Origin: an uncultured Clostridia bacterium
GTDB lineage: Bacteria > Bacillota > Clostridia > Lachnospirales > Lachnospiraceae
Assembly (NCBI GenBank): GCA_947167565.1
Contig: CAMVIN010000011.1
Coordinates: forward strand, 1-33,028
Direction: 5' to 3'
DNA: 33,028 nt
In this document: positions 33,005-33,028 of the stretch, piece by piece
Layout of the letters: every line of letters starts with the position of its first letter
Position numbering within the stretch: position 1 is the first letter of the stretch
Translations under genes and position numbers: made by a program
The notes under the pieces: generated by a model
Databases searched by the model: none
The model's input: only the letters and a program-made list of their open reading frames with translations
Told to the model about the DNA's origin: nothing

Positions 33005-33028
33005 AAACAGATGACTACTCTGCGACTT
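33001..33028 (+). CDS. Possible start of a further gene, cut off by window edge
   Basis: An ATG at 33001 overlaps the preceding stop codon as ATGA and reads MKTDDYSAT to the window end. No Shine-Dalgarno site is present, so expression would rely on translational coupling. Only nine codons are visible. Confidence 0.35.

Overview
The window looks like a chromosomal segment of an anaerobic Gram-positive Clostridia, most likely a Lachnospiraceae-type gut bacterium. This is inferred from the AT-rich sequence, strong GGAGG ribosome-binding sites, consensus sigma-A-type promoters, rho-independent terminators, very large Ig-like exoproteins, a clostripain-like (C11) peptidase and luxS. Nearly everything is on the minus strand; only luxS and its downstream neighbours, at the right edge, are on the plus strand.

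Layout from left to right. (1) 1-2440: a truncated cupin gene downstream of tex, an S1/YqgF/HhH nucleic-acid-binding protein with its own promoter. (2) 2491-20332: two tandem giant secreted proteins of 3054 and 2825 aa, together about 17.6 kb or just over half the window. They are 21 bp apart, share one promoter preceded by a 20-bp-period direct repeat, and end in a strong terminator. (3) 20350-26971: an envelope/regulatory cluster. In transcription order it encodes a three-TM membrane protein, a membrane-anchored C11 peptidase, a STAND-type LuxR-family regulator, an 87-aa protein of unknown function, and a separately promoted acidic-repeat lipoprotein. An 18-bp palindrome lies just upstream of the -35 position of both promoters in this cluster, which suggests a small autoregulated regulon controlled by the LuxR protein. 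(4) 26983-29534: a MATE transporter behind a two-gene HipA-like kinase module. The module's promoter is nested inside a long inverted repeat that also serves as the terminator of the next operon. (5) 29554-31779: an operon of MNT nucleotidyltransferase, HEPN protein, TIGR01212 radical SAM protein and TspO. The first two look like a HEPN/MNT toxin-antitoxin pair. (6) 31839-33028: luxS with a perfect TTGACA-17-TATAAT promoter, then a SprA-like putative metalloprotease and the start of another gene that overlaps its stop codon.

The best candidate for an undescribed system is region 3. A sensor-like STAND/LuxR activator appears to switch on its own operon and a lipoprotein through a shared NarL-like dyad. 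The operon supplies a membrane-bound cysteine peptidase and a membrane partner. Its position directly upstream of two giant exoproteins makes surface-protein processing or envelope-stress sensing plausible, but this is inference. No rRNA, tRNA, IS element, CRISPR array or prophage was seen. No stretch longer than about 220 bp lacks a gene.
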